Shown piece by piece: positions 1-5,680 of a stretch of DNA of 15,218 bases. Numbering within the stretch: position 1 is the stretch's first letter; every line of letters begins with the position of its first letter. This stretch comes from UBA830 sp002295635 (lineage in GTDB: Bacteria > Pseudomonadota > Alphaproteobacteria > MPNO01 > UBA830). Where the stretch lies: the NCBI GenBank assembly GCA_002295635.1, contig DBHK01000004.1, forward strand, positions 1 through 15,218, read 5' to 3'. The notes below the pieces were generated by a model, which saw nothing but the letters and a program-made list of their open reading frames with translations, was not told the DNA's origin and did not search any database. The translations under genes and the position numbers were made by a program.

Positions 1-519
1 CCGGAGGGCGTATACGGTATTAGCTGCCGTTTCCAACAGTTATTCCGTACTATCGGGCAAATTCCCACGCGTTACTCTCCCGTTTGCCACTAAGGTGACC
101 GGTGCAAGCACCGGGCCTTCGTTCGACTTGCATGNNNNNNNNNNNNNNNNNNNNNNNNNNNNNNNNNNNNNNNNNNNNNNNNNNNNNNNNNNNNNNNNNN
201 NNNNNNNNNNNNNNNNNNNNNNNNNNNNNNNNNNNNNNNNNNNNNNNNNNNNNNNNNNNNNNNNNNNNNNNNNNNNNNNNNNNNNNNNNNNNNNNNNNNN
301 NNNNNNNNNNNNNNNNNNNNNNNNNNNNNNNNNNNNNNNNNNNNNNNNNNNNNNNNNNNNNNNNNNNNNNNNNNNNNNNNNNNNNNNNNNNNNNNNNNNN
401 NNNNNNNNNNNNNNNNNNNNNNNNNNNNNNNNNNNNNNNNNNNNNNNNNNNNNNNNNNNNNNNNNNNNNNNNNNNNNNNNNNNNNNNNNNNNNNNNNNNA
501 GGATCAAACTCTCAAGTTT
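1..519 (-). rRNA. rrs: 16S ribosomal RNA, 5' part, broken by an N run
   Basis: The reverse complement of 500-519 contains the universal 5' segment AGAGTTTGATCCT. The reverse complement of 1-134 starts CATGCAAGTCGAACG and continues through the helix 6-8 region (GAGAGTAACGCGTGGGAA, AGCTAATACCGTATACGCC). These are the first ~190 bases of a bacterial 16S rRNA, reading leftward out of the window. The ACCGTATACGCCC segment is of the alphaproteobacterial type. Alignment with the E. coli 5' end (AAATTGAAGAGTTTG) puts the mature 5' end near 519. Positions 135-499 are N. Only about 33 bases should lie between the two flanking pieces, so the feature is longer on paper than in reality. Confidence 0.96.
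135..499. other. Run of 365 N (assembly gap or masked sequence)
   Basis: All bases are N. The run sits between two parts of the 16S 5' domain that are normally about 33 nt apart, so its length is probably a placeholder and not a measured distance. No gene should be called across it. Confidence 0.99.
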
Positions 520-535
520 GATATTACCTCGATCC

Positions 536-553
536 AAATCGCCGAAGCGATTT
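536..553 (-). other. UUCG-capped hairpin next to the 16S 5' end
   Basis: On the rRNA strand this reads AAATCGC-TTCG-GCGATTT, a perfect 7-bp stem closed by C-G around a UUCG tetraloop, a very stable RNA loop type. It ends about 16 nt upstream of the inferred mature 16S start. It may act in leader folding or processing. The pairing is seen directly and the role is inferred. Confidence 0.6.
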
Positions 554-621
554 TAGACCAGGAAATAACGAGATCCATCTCAAGCAAATTACGCATGACT
601 TAATAGTTAGCCGGATGCGCA

Positions 622-633
622 CTGTTAAAGACG
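622..633 (-). promoter_or_regulatory. Second boxA-like element in the 16S leader
   Basis: The minus strand reads CGTCTTTAACAG, close to the enterobacterial boxA TGCTCTTTAACA. It lies about 55 nt downstream of the better boxA-like copy. It may be a second NusB/S10 recognition site or chance similarity. Confidence 0.35.
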
Positions 634-687
634 GTGCTCGGTATAAACCTAGCGCCGCCGCCTGCGCATCCCTTCCATTATTCACAA

Positions 688-699
688 TTTCAAAGAGCA
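688..699 (-). promoter_or_regulatory. boxA antitermination element of the rrn leader
   Basis: The minus strand reads TGCTCTTTGAAA, matching the boxA core TGCTCTTT recognised by NusB-S10 in ribosomal antitermination. The downstream context (TTGAAATTGTGAA) resembles alphaproteobacterial rrn leaders. It sits about 90 nt after the predicted transcription start. Confidence 0.65.
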
Positions 700-707
700 A
701 TTCCCGC

Positions 708-721
708 GAGCAATCCTGCTC
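708..721 (-). promoter_or_regulatory. boxB-like hairpin upstream of boxA
   Basis: The minus strand reads GAGCA-GGAT-TGCTC, a 5-bp perfect stem with a 4-nt loop. It ends 8 nt before the boxA-like element. The hairpin-then-boxA order is that of the boxB-boxA arrangement in bacterial rrn leaders. The function is inferred from position. Confidence 0.45.
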
Positions 722-752
722 CCGATTTGTTCGGAACCAGAAAATATCTTGG

Positions 753-784
753 AAACAAAAGCGCCTCGGGATGTCCCTAGGCGC
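753..784 (-). terminator. Terminator-like hairpin at the start of the rrn transcript
   Basis: On the minus strand, GCGCCT-A-GGG-ACAT-CCC-G-AGGCGC forms a strong stem of 6+3 bp interrupted by one A/G mismatch. It is followed directly by TTTTGTTT, so it has the form of an intrinsic terminator. It lies immediately after the predicted -10 box (793-798) and so would occupy the first ~25 nt of the rrn RNA. It may be a real attenuator, an end cap for the leader, or the terminator of transcription arriving from the right. Confidence 0.5.
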
Positions 785-792
785 GGAGGCAG

Positions 793-822
793 GTTATATG
801 GGCTGACAGCACGCACTGTCAA
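793..822 (-). promoter_or_regulatory. rrn promoter (-35 TTGACA, -10 TATAAC)
   Basis: The minus strand carries TTGACA (817-822), an 18-nt spacer and TATAAC (793-798). Shifting one base gives ATATAA with a 17-nt spacer. The -35 is a perfect sigma-70 consensus. The site lies upstream of the 16S leader in the right orientation, with the start expected near 785. An inverted repeat TGACAG/CTGTCA (804-809, 816-821) overlaps the -35 box. Confidence 0.75.
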
Positions 823-858
823 ACCTTTTGTGGCTTTTTTTAAAATTTATTTTTATAG
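823..858 (-). promoter_or_regulatory. A/T-rich UP-like element upstream of the rrn promoter
   Basis: Directly upstream of the -35 box, the minus strand is A-rich (TATAAAAATAAATTTTAAAAAAA, interrupted by GCC before ACAAAAGG). This is the position and composition expected of an UP element bound by the RNA polymerase alpha C-terminal domains at strong rRNA promoters. No factor-binding site could be identified between 860 and 1040. Confidence 0.5.
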
Positions 859-1047
859 AAGGACCCGGTTTCTAAGGGTTGCACGAATAGATAATTGACC
901 TTCTCCAGAACGCTGGGCTCTTTTCACGACATTTTTACATATCATGACTACGGACTTTACCACCTCTGGGATGTCCGCAAACACGGTGTATATGGAAAAA
1001 ATATTTATCGCTGAGCCGAATCATATTCGCTCATGTGGCGATTCCCG

Positions 1048-1056
1048 TGATATATT
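1048..1056 (+). promoter_or_regulatory. Extended -10 promoter for the lipoprotein gene
   Basis: TGATATATT matches an extended -10 element (TGn-TATATT). No convincing -35 lies 17 nt upstream, as is common with extended -10 promoters. The expected start (about 6-7 nt after the -10) falls on or next to the ATG at 1062, which suggests a leaderless or nearly leaderless message. Confidence 0.4.
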
Positions 1057-1061
1057 AGGTC

Positions 1062-1559
1062 ATGGCTTTTAATGATTCCTTCCGGCCTAATCATATTATA
1101 GTGCCGCTTATATTCGCGATCGGAATTTCTGTTTCGGCCTGTGTGCCGGGAAGCGCTACTACATCTTCTTCTGGTACGACTAGTACACCCACAGCTAGAA
1201 CTGCTGTCGGCTTCGCACAGTTTTCGGATATCGCGGTACCAGCGGGCGCCACGATGGACGTCGAACGATCTCTTGTACTCGGGACTCGTGATGAATGGAT
1301 AGGGCGCCTCTCGATGTCTACTGGTCAGGGGCCATCAATAACATACGATTTCTTCCTCCAAGAAATGCCTAAGTACAGGTGGCAGGAGATCACTACCGTG
1401 CGGTCGGAGACCAGCGTCTTGACCTATAGCCGCGAAAATCGAATTGCGACCATTCAGATTACGAAGAGGACGCTTGGCGGTTCAAAGATCGACGTTACCG
1501 TCTCTCCGCGTGGCCGAGTACCGACTGTACCGTCGCCAATAACACCTGCAACAGAATAA
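1062..1559 (+). CDS. Small conserved-type lipoprotein of unknown function
   Basis: The product is 165 aa. A hydrophobic stretch (about residues 12-24) is followed by the lipobox V-S-A-C with the acylated cysteine at residue 27. A low-complexity Ser/Thr/Gly linker follows (residues 31-46), then a compact soluble domain (about residues 50-150) and a Pro/Thr tail. The domain has FSDIAVPAGATMDVERSLVLG and an ITYDFFLQEMPKYRWQEIT stretch ending in ATIQITKRTLGGSKIDVTVSPR. This resembles small lipoproteins of unknown function common in Alphaproteobacteria, but I cannot name the family. It is probably anchored in the outer membrane. It stands alone, divergent from the 16S operon, with no Shine-Dalgarno at a usable distance (only AGG 3 nt from the ATG). 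The ATG is chosen because it directly precedes the signal peptide. No clear terminator follows. Confidence 0.85.
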   Translation: MAFNDSFRPNHIIVPLIFAIGISVSACVPGSATTSSSGTTSTPTARTAVGFAQFSDIAVPAGATMDVERSLVLGTRDEWIGRLSMSTGQGPSITYDFFLQEMPKYRWQEITTVRSETSVLTYSRENRIATIQITKRTLGGSKIDVTVSPRGRVPTVPSPITPATE

Positions 1560-1600
1560 ATCCCGAGAGCCAATATCTATATTTCCCAATCCAGACTATT

Positions 1601-1636
1601 GAATTAAATTAGTTTAAGCTTAAACTAATTTAATTC
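1601..1636. promoter_or_regulatory. Perfect 36-bp A/T-rich palindrome, candidate operator
   Basis: The left arm GAATTAAATTAGTTTAAG (1601-1618) is followed without a spacer by its exact reverse complement (1619-1636). The core TAGTTTAAGCTTAAACTA has the look of a site for a dimeric winged-helix or HTH repressor, though I cannot name one. It ends 8 nt before the GGAG of the following gene. It is not a typical terminator: the stem is only A/T with a central AAGCTT, and no U tract follows. Confidence 0.6.
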
Positions 1637-1654
1637 CGTTTATTGGAGAACAAC

Positions 1655-3178
1655 ATGTGGCGACCGCCGGAACGGATCAAATGGGAACCGCAGCCGGGTA
1701 AATGGCCGAGCCGGAAGGCAGCATCCCGTTCGAAGCTCTTCAGTTCGATCAATGTTGGGCCGGTAGAGCTTGAGCAGCGGACTTGGATTCCAGCGATGGT
1801 ACCGTGGCGGTCAACCGGAGACGGAATAGTTACACCAGAGGTACTTGATTGGTATAGCCGATTTGCGCGCGGCCGCCCCGGCGCGATCGTAGTTGAGGCT
1901 ACCGGTATACGAGACATCCCATCCGGTCCGCTCCTGCGAATTGGTGATGACCGGTTCGTTGATGGCCTGCGCACATTGGTTGAGACGGTGCGTGAATCCA
2001 GCGGTGGCCATACTCGTTTATTCATCCAATGCATTGATTTCTTGGCAATTCGACGCCGCCCAAACCCCGAGAAATTTCTTCGCGAATATCTTACGATAAC
2101 GGACAGTCATCGCAAATTACTTGGTGCAGATGGATGGAGCGAAGACCGCATTCGCGAGCATCTCGTTTCGCTAAGTGATGAAAAACTTTCTAGTATCCTG
2201 GATGAGCGCGAACTCGAAAGCTTGAGAATGGGATACCGAGAGCGCGTTACCGATACCCATCTCCCGCAAATTGCCAAACTACCGCAGGTACTTCCGGATC
2301 TTTTCGCTGGTGCAGCGGCACGTGCAAAAGATGCGGGGTTCGACGGCATCGAACTGCATTACGCGCATGCTTACACAATGTCGTCACTTCTCTCTCGGCT
2401 GAACACACGTCAAGACGGATACGGCGGCACTATCGAGAATCGGTTGAGGCTCCCCTTGGAGGTATTCGAGGCGGTTAGGGCGACAGTCGGACAAGACTAC
2501 GCTGTCGGCTGCCGCTACCTCGCCGATGATGTCGTCGATGGCGGAAACACGGTTGAAGATGCGGCTCAAATAGGAGTTGCATTTGCGGATGCAGGTATGG
2601 ACTTCCTGTCCCTCTCTCGTGGTGGAAGATTTGAAGATGCTCAGCAGCCCTCAGTTGGTGCCGCCGCTTATCCCTACACCGGCCCGAGTGGTTATGAGTG
2701 TATGCCTCAGTATTACTCCGATGAAAAAGGCCCATTCGGGCGAAATTTTGAGCCGTCCTCTTATATCCGCAACGCGATCCGCTCGGCCGGCTACAGAACA
2801 CCGGTCGTCGTAACAGGTGGCGTTCATGGATTCCAGCAAGCCGAAGATATTCTGGCTGAGGAGAACGGCGATATTATAGGCTTCGCTCGTCAGTCATTAG
2901 CTGATCCTGATTGGTTTTTGAAAGTGCGCCTTGGCCGTGGTGCGGAAAATATCGTTTGTGAATATTCGAATTACTGTGAAGCTCTGGACCAGAGGCACGT
3001 ACAGGTAACCTGCAAACTCTGGGACCGTCTAAACATGGATGAAGACGGCATCCTAAAAACACCTGACGGGAAACGGCGTCTTAGCGCCCCTGTCTGGGAA
3101 CCTGACCTGGATATTGATCACGCATTATGTAATCAGGGGAAGATGACACCCGGCCGACCGGTTAAACGAAATATTTGA
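1655..3178 (+). CDS. Old Yellow Enzyme family NADH:flavin oxidoreductase
   Basis: The product is 507 aa from ATG 1655, which has GGAG 6 nt upstream. An in-frame TTG at 1643 precedes this Shine-Dalgarno and is less likely. It is an FMN-dependent TIM-barrel ene-reductase. The substrate-binding pair and following loop are visible (H235 and H238 in HYAHAY, Y240), with the hallmark NTRQDGYGG at 250-258 followed by ENRLRLPLEV. VVVTGGVHG and IIGFARQSLADPDW are late FMN-phosphate strands. The segment around residues 135-200, between the early barrel strands and HYAHAY, is long and charged. Near the C terminus, cysteines spaced C-x5-C-x11-C occupy the place of the C-x2-C-x3-C-x11-C iron-sulfur ligands of 2,4-dienoyl-CoA reductase relatives, so a complete 4Fe-4S site is doubtful. 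No NAD-binding C-terminal domain is present. The substrate is unknown: probably an enone, enoate or cyclic compound. It is convergent with the minus-strand genes, and the palindrome upstream suggests local repression. Confidence 0.9.
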   Translation: MWRPPERIKWEPQPGKWPSRKAASRSKLFSSINVGPVELEQRTWIPAMVPWRSTGDGIVTPEVLDWYSRFARGRPGAIVVEATGIRDIPSGPLLRIGDDRFVDGLRTLVETVRESSGGHTRLFIQCIDFLAIRRRPNPEKFLREYLTITDSHRKLLGADGWSEDRIREHLVSLSDEKLSSILDERELESLRMGYRERVTDTHLPQIAKLPQVLPDLFAGAAARAKDAGFDGIELHYAHAYTMSSLLSRLNTRQDGYGGTIENRLRLPLEVFEAVRATVGQDYAVGCRYLADDVVDGGNTVEDAAQIGVAFADAGMDFLSLSRGGRFEDAQQPSVGAAAYPYTGPSGYECMPQYYSDEKGPFGRNFEPSSYIRNAIRSAGYRTPVVVTGGVHGFQQAEDILAEENGDIIGFARQSLADPDWFLKVRLGRGAENIVCEYSNYCEALDQRHVQVTCKLWDRLNMDEDGILKTPDGKRRLSAPVWEPDLDIDHALCNQGKMTPGRPVKRNI

Positions 3179-3185
3179 TTTGAGG

Positions 3186-3599
3186 TCATCGGAACTGGAT
3201 CGGGAAATACGAGGCCATTTTGGGCGGGGTGCCACCAACACCTTCAATACCTTCTTCCAGCCCCCCTCTTTTTGACCCAGCCGCGGCGCGGTGAGCCTTG
3301 ATAATAGAACTGTCGATGAAAAGCAGACTGTCTTCCGTCTCTCGAGCCAGGGCATCGAAAACCGTCTTCCAAACGCCTTTAAGCCCCCAAAGGACGTAGC
3401 GATTGTAAAACGTCGTCCTGAGACCGTAACATTCTGCCAAGTCCCGCTACGGAGGTCCTGTAAGAAGAATATCGAAGATACCGTTGAGGATCTTGCGATC
3501 ATCGCCGCGCCTTGCGCCACGACCCTGTCGGGGCAACAAAGGAGCAATCACGGCCCACTCGGCATCGGGTAGATCTAACCTGGCGATTCGAACCTCCAT
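3186..3599 (-). pseudogene. Broken IS5-family transposase (N-terminal part)
   Basis: From ATG 3599 the minus strand reads MEVRIARLDLPDAEWAVIAP, then RGARRDDRKILNGIFDILLTGPP. A TAG stop (3447-3449) sits where the family has Trp of the PWRDL motif. After it, in the same frame, come RDLAECYGLRTTFYNRYVLW and FIDSSIIKAHRAAAGSKRGG, with the first Asp of the DDE triad. The frame ends at 3186 after unrelated-looking residues, so the second Asp and the Glu are missing. This is a decayed remnant of about 138 codons, roughly half a transposase, with one nonsense mutation. It lies between the convergent OYE and RidA-like genes. The left end of the element is probably within 3600-3660. Confidence 0.88.
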
Positions 3600-3617
3600 T
3601 CATGGAGACCTTGAATC

Positions 3618-3637
3618 TGATTTGCCAAGCAAAATCA
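3618..3637 (-). other. Small inverted repeat between the IS5 remnant and the RidA gene
   Basis: TGATTT (3618-3623) and AAATCA (3632-3637) pair around an 8-nt loop. It lies about 25 nt past the stop of the RidA-like gene and just before the transposase start. No U tract follows, so it is a poor terminator. It may be part of the terminal region of the IS5 element. Confidence 0.3.
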
Positions 3638-3660
3638 AATTGCTGTATTGGGCTCAGACC

Positions 3661-4065
3661 CTAGTCGAACATGGCAACACAGTCGATTTCAATATCAATG
3701 CCTGCCCTGTGAAGAACACCGCCAAAGCAAGTTCGTGTTACTTTTTCGCCCGCGAAATATTCACGGAAAGTTTCATTGAATCTGGGAAAATCGGCCACAT
3801 CGCGCAATATGACGCGCATATTGACGATATTCTTCGAAGTTGCACCTGCAGCTTCGAGTATAATCATAAGATTGTCCAACGTTTGACGTGTTTGTGCTTC
3901 GATATCACCTGGCACAACTTCACCCGTGGATGGGTCGAGCGACCCCTGTCCAGACAGAAACAGCATGTTGCCGTATCGGATTGCTTGTGCGAGTGGTGAA
4001 ACAGATTGGCCTGGCGTAAAACCGGTGGTCGGTGCAGTAGCCGACGTGATGACTTGTTTTGGCAT
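3661..4065 (-). CDS. RidA/YjgF/RutC family protein
   Basis: The product is 134 aa, the usual length of this trimeric family. Start ATG 4065 has a clear GGGAG 5 nt upstream. The domain is complete, including FLSGQGSLDPSTGEVV, TRQTLDNLMIILEAAGATSKNIV and RVILRDVADFPRFNETFREYF. The substrate carboxylate-binding arginine is kept (R111 in VTRTCFGG), as is the late acidic residue (E126 in DIEIDCVA). R111 fits deaminase-type RidA proteins, which hydrolyse reactive enamines/imines. RutC relatives act after the flavin monooxygenase RutA in pyrimidine degradation. The gene lies 112 nt downstream of a RutA-like monooxygenase on the same strand, so a paired role is plausible. The exact substrate cannot be read from sequence. 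Confidence 0.92.
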   Translation of the reverse strand: MPKQVITSATAPTTGFTPGQSVSPLAQAIRYGNMLFLSGQGSLDPSTGEVVPGDIEAQTRQTLDNLMIILEAAGATSKNIVNMRVILRDVADFPRFNETFREYFAGEKVTRTCFGGVLHRAGIDIEIDCVAMFD

Positions 4066-4177
4066 GCGAACTCCCTAACCAAATTATAGAAGATACAGAA
4101 ATCCTCGGATGGGTCAGCACCGGTCCTGAACTAACTGGCGCATCCACAATATATTTACTGCGTCTGCGCGATGGCCG

Positions 4178-5326
4178 TCAAACCATCTCTGCAAACGGTG
4201 CGCGTAGCCCGGCTTTCTCTAAGCGTGGGAGTAACTCCCGACCAAATCTGGCTAGCCCGCCTTCATAGTCTAGCCAAGTGAGTAAAAAGCCATCGACACC
4301 GGCGTCGGAGAGATTCTTCAAAAGCTCTGTGACATGATCTGCATCTCCGACCAGTGGATACCCATAAAACCCTGCTTTAAGCGAGTAACCTTGCTTTGAT
4401 GCTGCCTCGGGCGAAAGCTTCTTGGTATCAATCTCGCTGTTGTTCAAGATATTCTGAACCGCCGCATCGTCGCCTTGCGTAACGACATAGTCATGGACGT
4501 ATTCTTGCGCCTCCTTGGTCGTATCCTTCAGAACAACGTAGGCAGACATCCAGATCTGGATGTCTTTCCCAAACTTTGTGCGGGCTTCGCTTCTGCATTC
4601 ATCGACTTGCTTCTTGATCGCCTCCGGAGCTGGATCATGGGCAGAAACGAATGAGATATCACAGTGCTTCGCCGCAAATTCTCTGCCGCGAGCTGAACGG
4701 CCGGCGTTTAACAGTGCCGGGCGGGGCTGGACGCCACGTGGCTGGTTATATGCTCCTTTGATATCAAAATATTTTCCGCGATAATCAAAACTTTCCTTCC
4801 CTTCCCAAAGTCGGTCGAAAATCTCCATCCATTCTTCACCAACCTCGAAGCGGGCGTCGTGTCCTTTCAGCTCTACTCCAAAAACTTGCAGATCTGGCGG
4901 ATTCCAACCAAGAACAAGATTCATTCCGGCGCGGCCATTGGAAATGAGGTCTACAGTTGCTTCCGCCTTTGCTGCGAACACCGGATGAATAAGTGTCACA
5001 TGGAGCGTACTGATAATGCCAATTCGCCTGGTGACGGCGGCGACAGCGCCCGCCCAAGTAAATGTTTCCATTAAGTCGCCGCTGTAGTGGCCGTCTCCAC
5101 CGAAAGATTTCCAATGAGCCGCCGAAACAAAAGCTTCGAAGCCGAGTTCCTCGGCCATCTCCGCCAGTCGCAAGTTTGAGTCCCAGGTGCACTGATAGCG
5201 GTCGGGATGAAACGTCAAAGCCGCGCCATTACCGTTGATACCGAATACACCTAATTTGATCCGATTTTTCGAATCTCGTATCGGGTTAGATTTGGAAGAT
5301 TTGCTATCTATCATGTCCGTCGTCAT
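4178..5326 (-). CDS. RutA-like flavin-dependent monooxygenase (bacterial luciferase-like superfamily)
   Basis: The product is 382 aa, close to the usual length for RutA/SsuD relatives. It has the FMN TIM-barrel start KLGVFGINGNG (residues 24-34), then SFGGDGHYSGDLMETFTWAGAVAAVTRRI (74-102), ATVDLISNGRAGMNLVLGW (123-141) with the conserved Asn136 in the NLVxGW motif, and a C-terminal GVDGFLLTWLDYEGGLARFGRELLPRL. The pattern matches the RutA/DszA/SsuD group, which uses reduced FMN and O2 to cleave amide, C-S or related bonds and needs a separate flavin reductase (none seen here). The start is uncertain: ATG 5326 and ATG 5314 both lack a good Shine-Dalgarno. The upstream DNA is an IS3 remnant, which may have replaced the original promoter. 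It is likely co-transcribed with the RidA-like gene. The substrate is unknown: pyrimidine-like rings, amides or sulfonates are candidates. Confidence 0.9.
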   Translation of the reverse strand: MTTDMIDSKSSKSNPIRDSKNRIKLGVFGINGNGAALTFHPDRYQCTWDSNLRLAEMAEELGFEAFVSAAHWKSFGGDGHYSGDLMETFTWAGAVAAVTRRIGIISTLHVTLIHPVFAAKAEATVDLISNGRAGMNLVLGWNPPDLQVFGVELKGHDARFEVGEEWMEIFDRLWEGKESFDYRGKYFDIKGAYNQPRGVQPRPALLNAGRSARGREFAAKHCDISFVSAHDPAPEAIKKQVDECRSEARTKFGKDIQIWMSAYVVLKDTTKEAQEYVHDYVVTQGDDAAVQNILNNSEIDTKKLSPEAASKQGYSLKAGFYGYPLVGDADHVTELLKNLSDAGVDGFLLTWLDYEGGLARFGRELLPRLEKAGLRAPFAEMV

Positions 5327-5387
5327 ATAAAATGGAACACATGGCGGCCTGATCTAAGCGAGGATCTGGCCCATCTGGTTCAAGATA

Positions 5388-5564
5388 TTAAGCGGCGTGT
5401 TTGCGGTATTGCAAGCGCCGCTGCTCCATGGTTTTCCGTTTGATCCTTTCACGTTGTTTTAAAATGGCCTGGCCACACCCAAAGTAGACGTCTGCGGGCG
5501 TGAAGTTGTTAATGCTCTCGTGATAGCGCTGATGATTGTAATGATCGACGAAATTTTCGATCTG
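5388..5564 (-). pseudogene. C-terminal remnant of an IS3-family transposase (OrfB integrase)
   Basis: The minus strand from 5564 reads QIENFVDHYNHQRYHESINN then FTPADVYFGCGQAILKQRERIKRKTMEQRRLQYRKHAA and stops at 5388-5390. This is the well-known C-terminal end of IS3-group integrase-type transposases (YNxxRxHxSLNxxTPADVYFG). The catalytic DDE residues lie upstream and are absent. Homology becomes unclear before about 5570, where a stop codon enters the frame. The remnant lies between the aldehyde dehydrogenase and the RutA-like gene. The rest of 5327-5680 shows no other gene; 5340-5387 is probably the IS tail. Confidence 0.88.
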
Positions 5565-5680
5565 CACTTCCGGTTGATTCCTTCAAGCGACACGCAAGTC
5601 CTCTCCAGACACCGAAGAAATATCCTCCAGCATGTACGAATAAATAGAGGTAACGAACCGGGCACATCTAAAATTTGTTT

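Larger units (their letters stand above)
520..786 (-). other. 16S rRNA leader (spacer between rrn promoter and 16S)
   Basis: This stretch of about 265 bases lies between the predicted rrn transcription start (near 785) and the 16S 5' end (near 519). I see no credible protein gene in it on either strand. In transcript order it holds a terminator-like hairpin, a boxB-like hairpin, a boxA-like element, a second weaker boxA-like element and a UUCG-capped hairpin. It is expected to be removed by RNase processing during 16S maturation. Confidence 0.8.

Noticed and set aside
40..556. Reading frames spanning the N run (both strands)
   Set aside because: They exist only because N codons are not stops. 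The flanks are 16S rRNA.
615..806. 63-codon plus-strand frame in the 16S leader
   Set aside because: It is antisense to the rrn leader, has no family resemblance, and overlaps the leader hairpins and the rrn promoter.
3125..3547. Long minus-strand frame across the OYE end and the IS5 remnant
   Set aside because: It is in the wrong frame. Transposase motifs (YGLRTTFYNRYV, DSSIIKAHRAA) are in the other minus-strand frame with the TAG.
3484..3999. 171-codon plus-strand frame
   Set aside because: It is antisense to the IS5 transposase and the RidA-like gene, both of which have clear family motifs.
4066..4177. Separate promoter for the RidA-like gene (TTGACG ... TAAATA or TATATT)
   Set aside because: Hexamers are poor at the 18-nt spacing and the better -10 has a 22-nt spacer. 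Co-transcription with the RutA-like gene is simpler.
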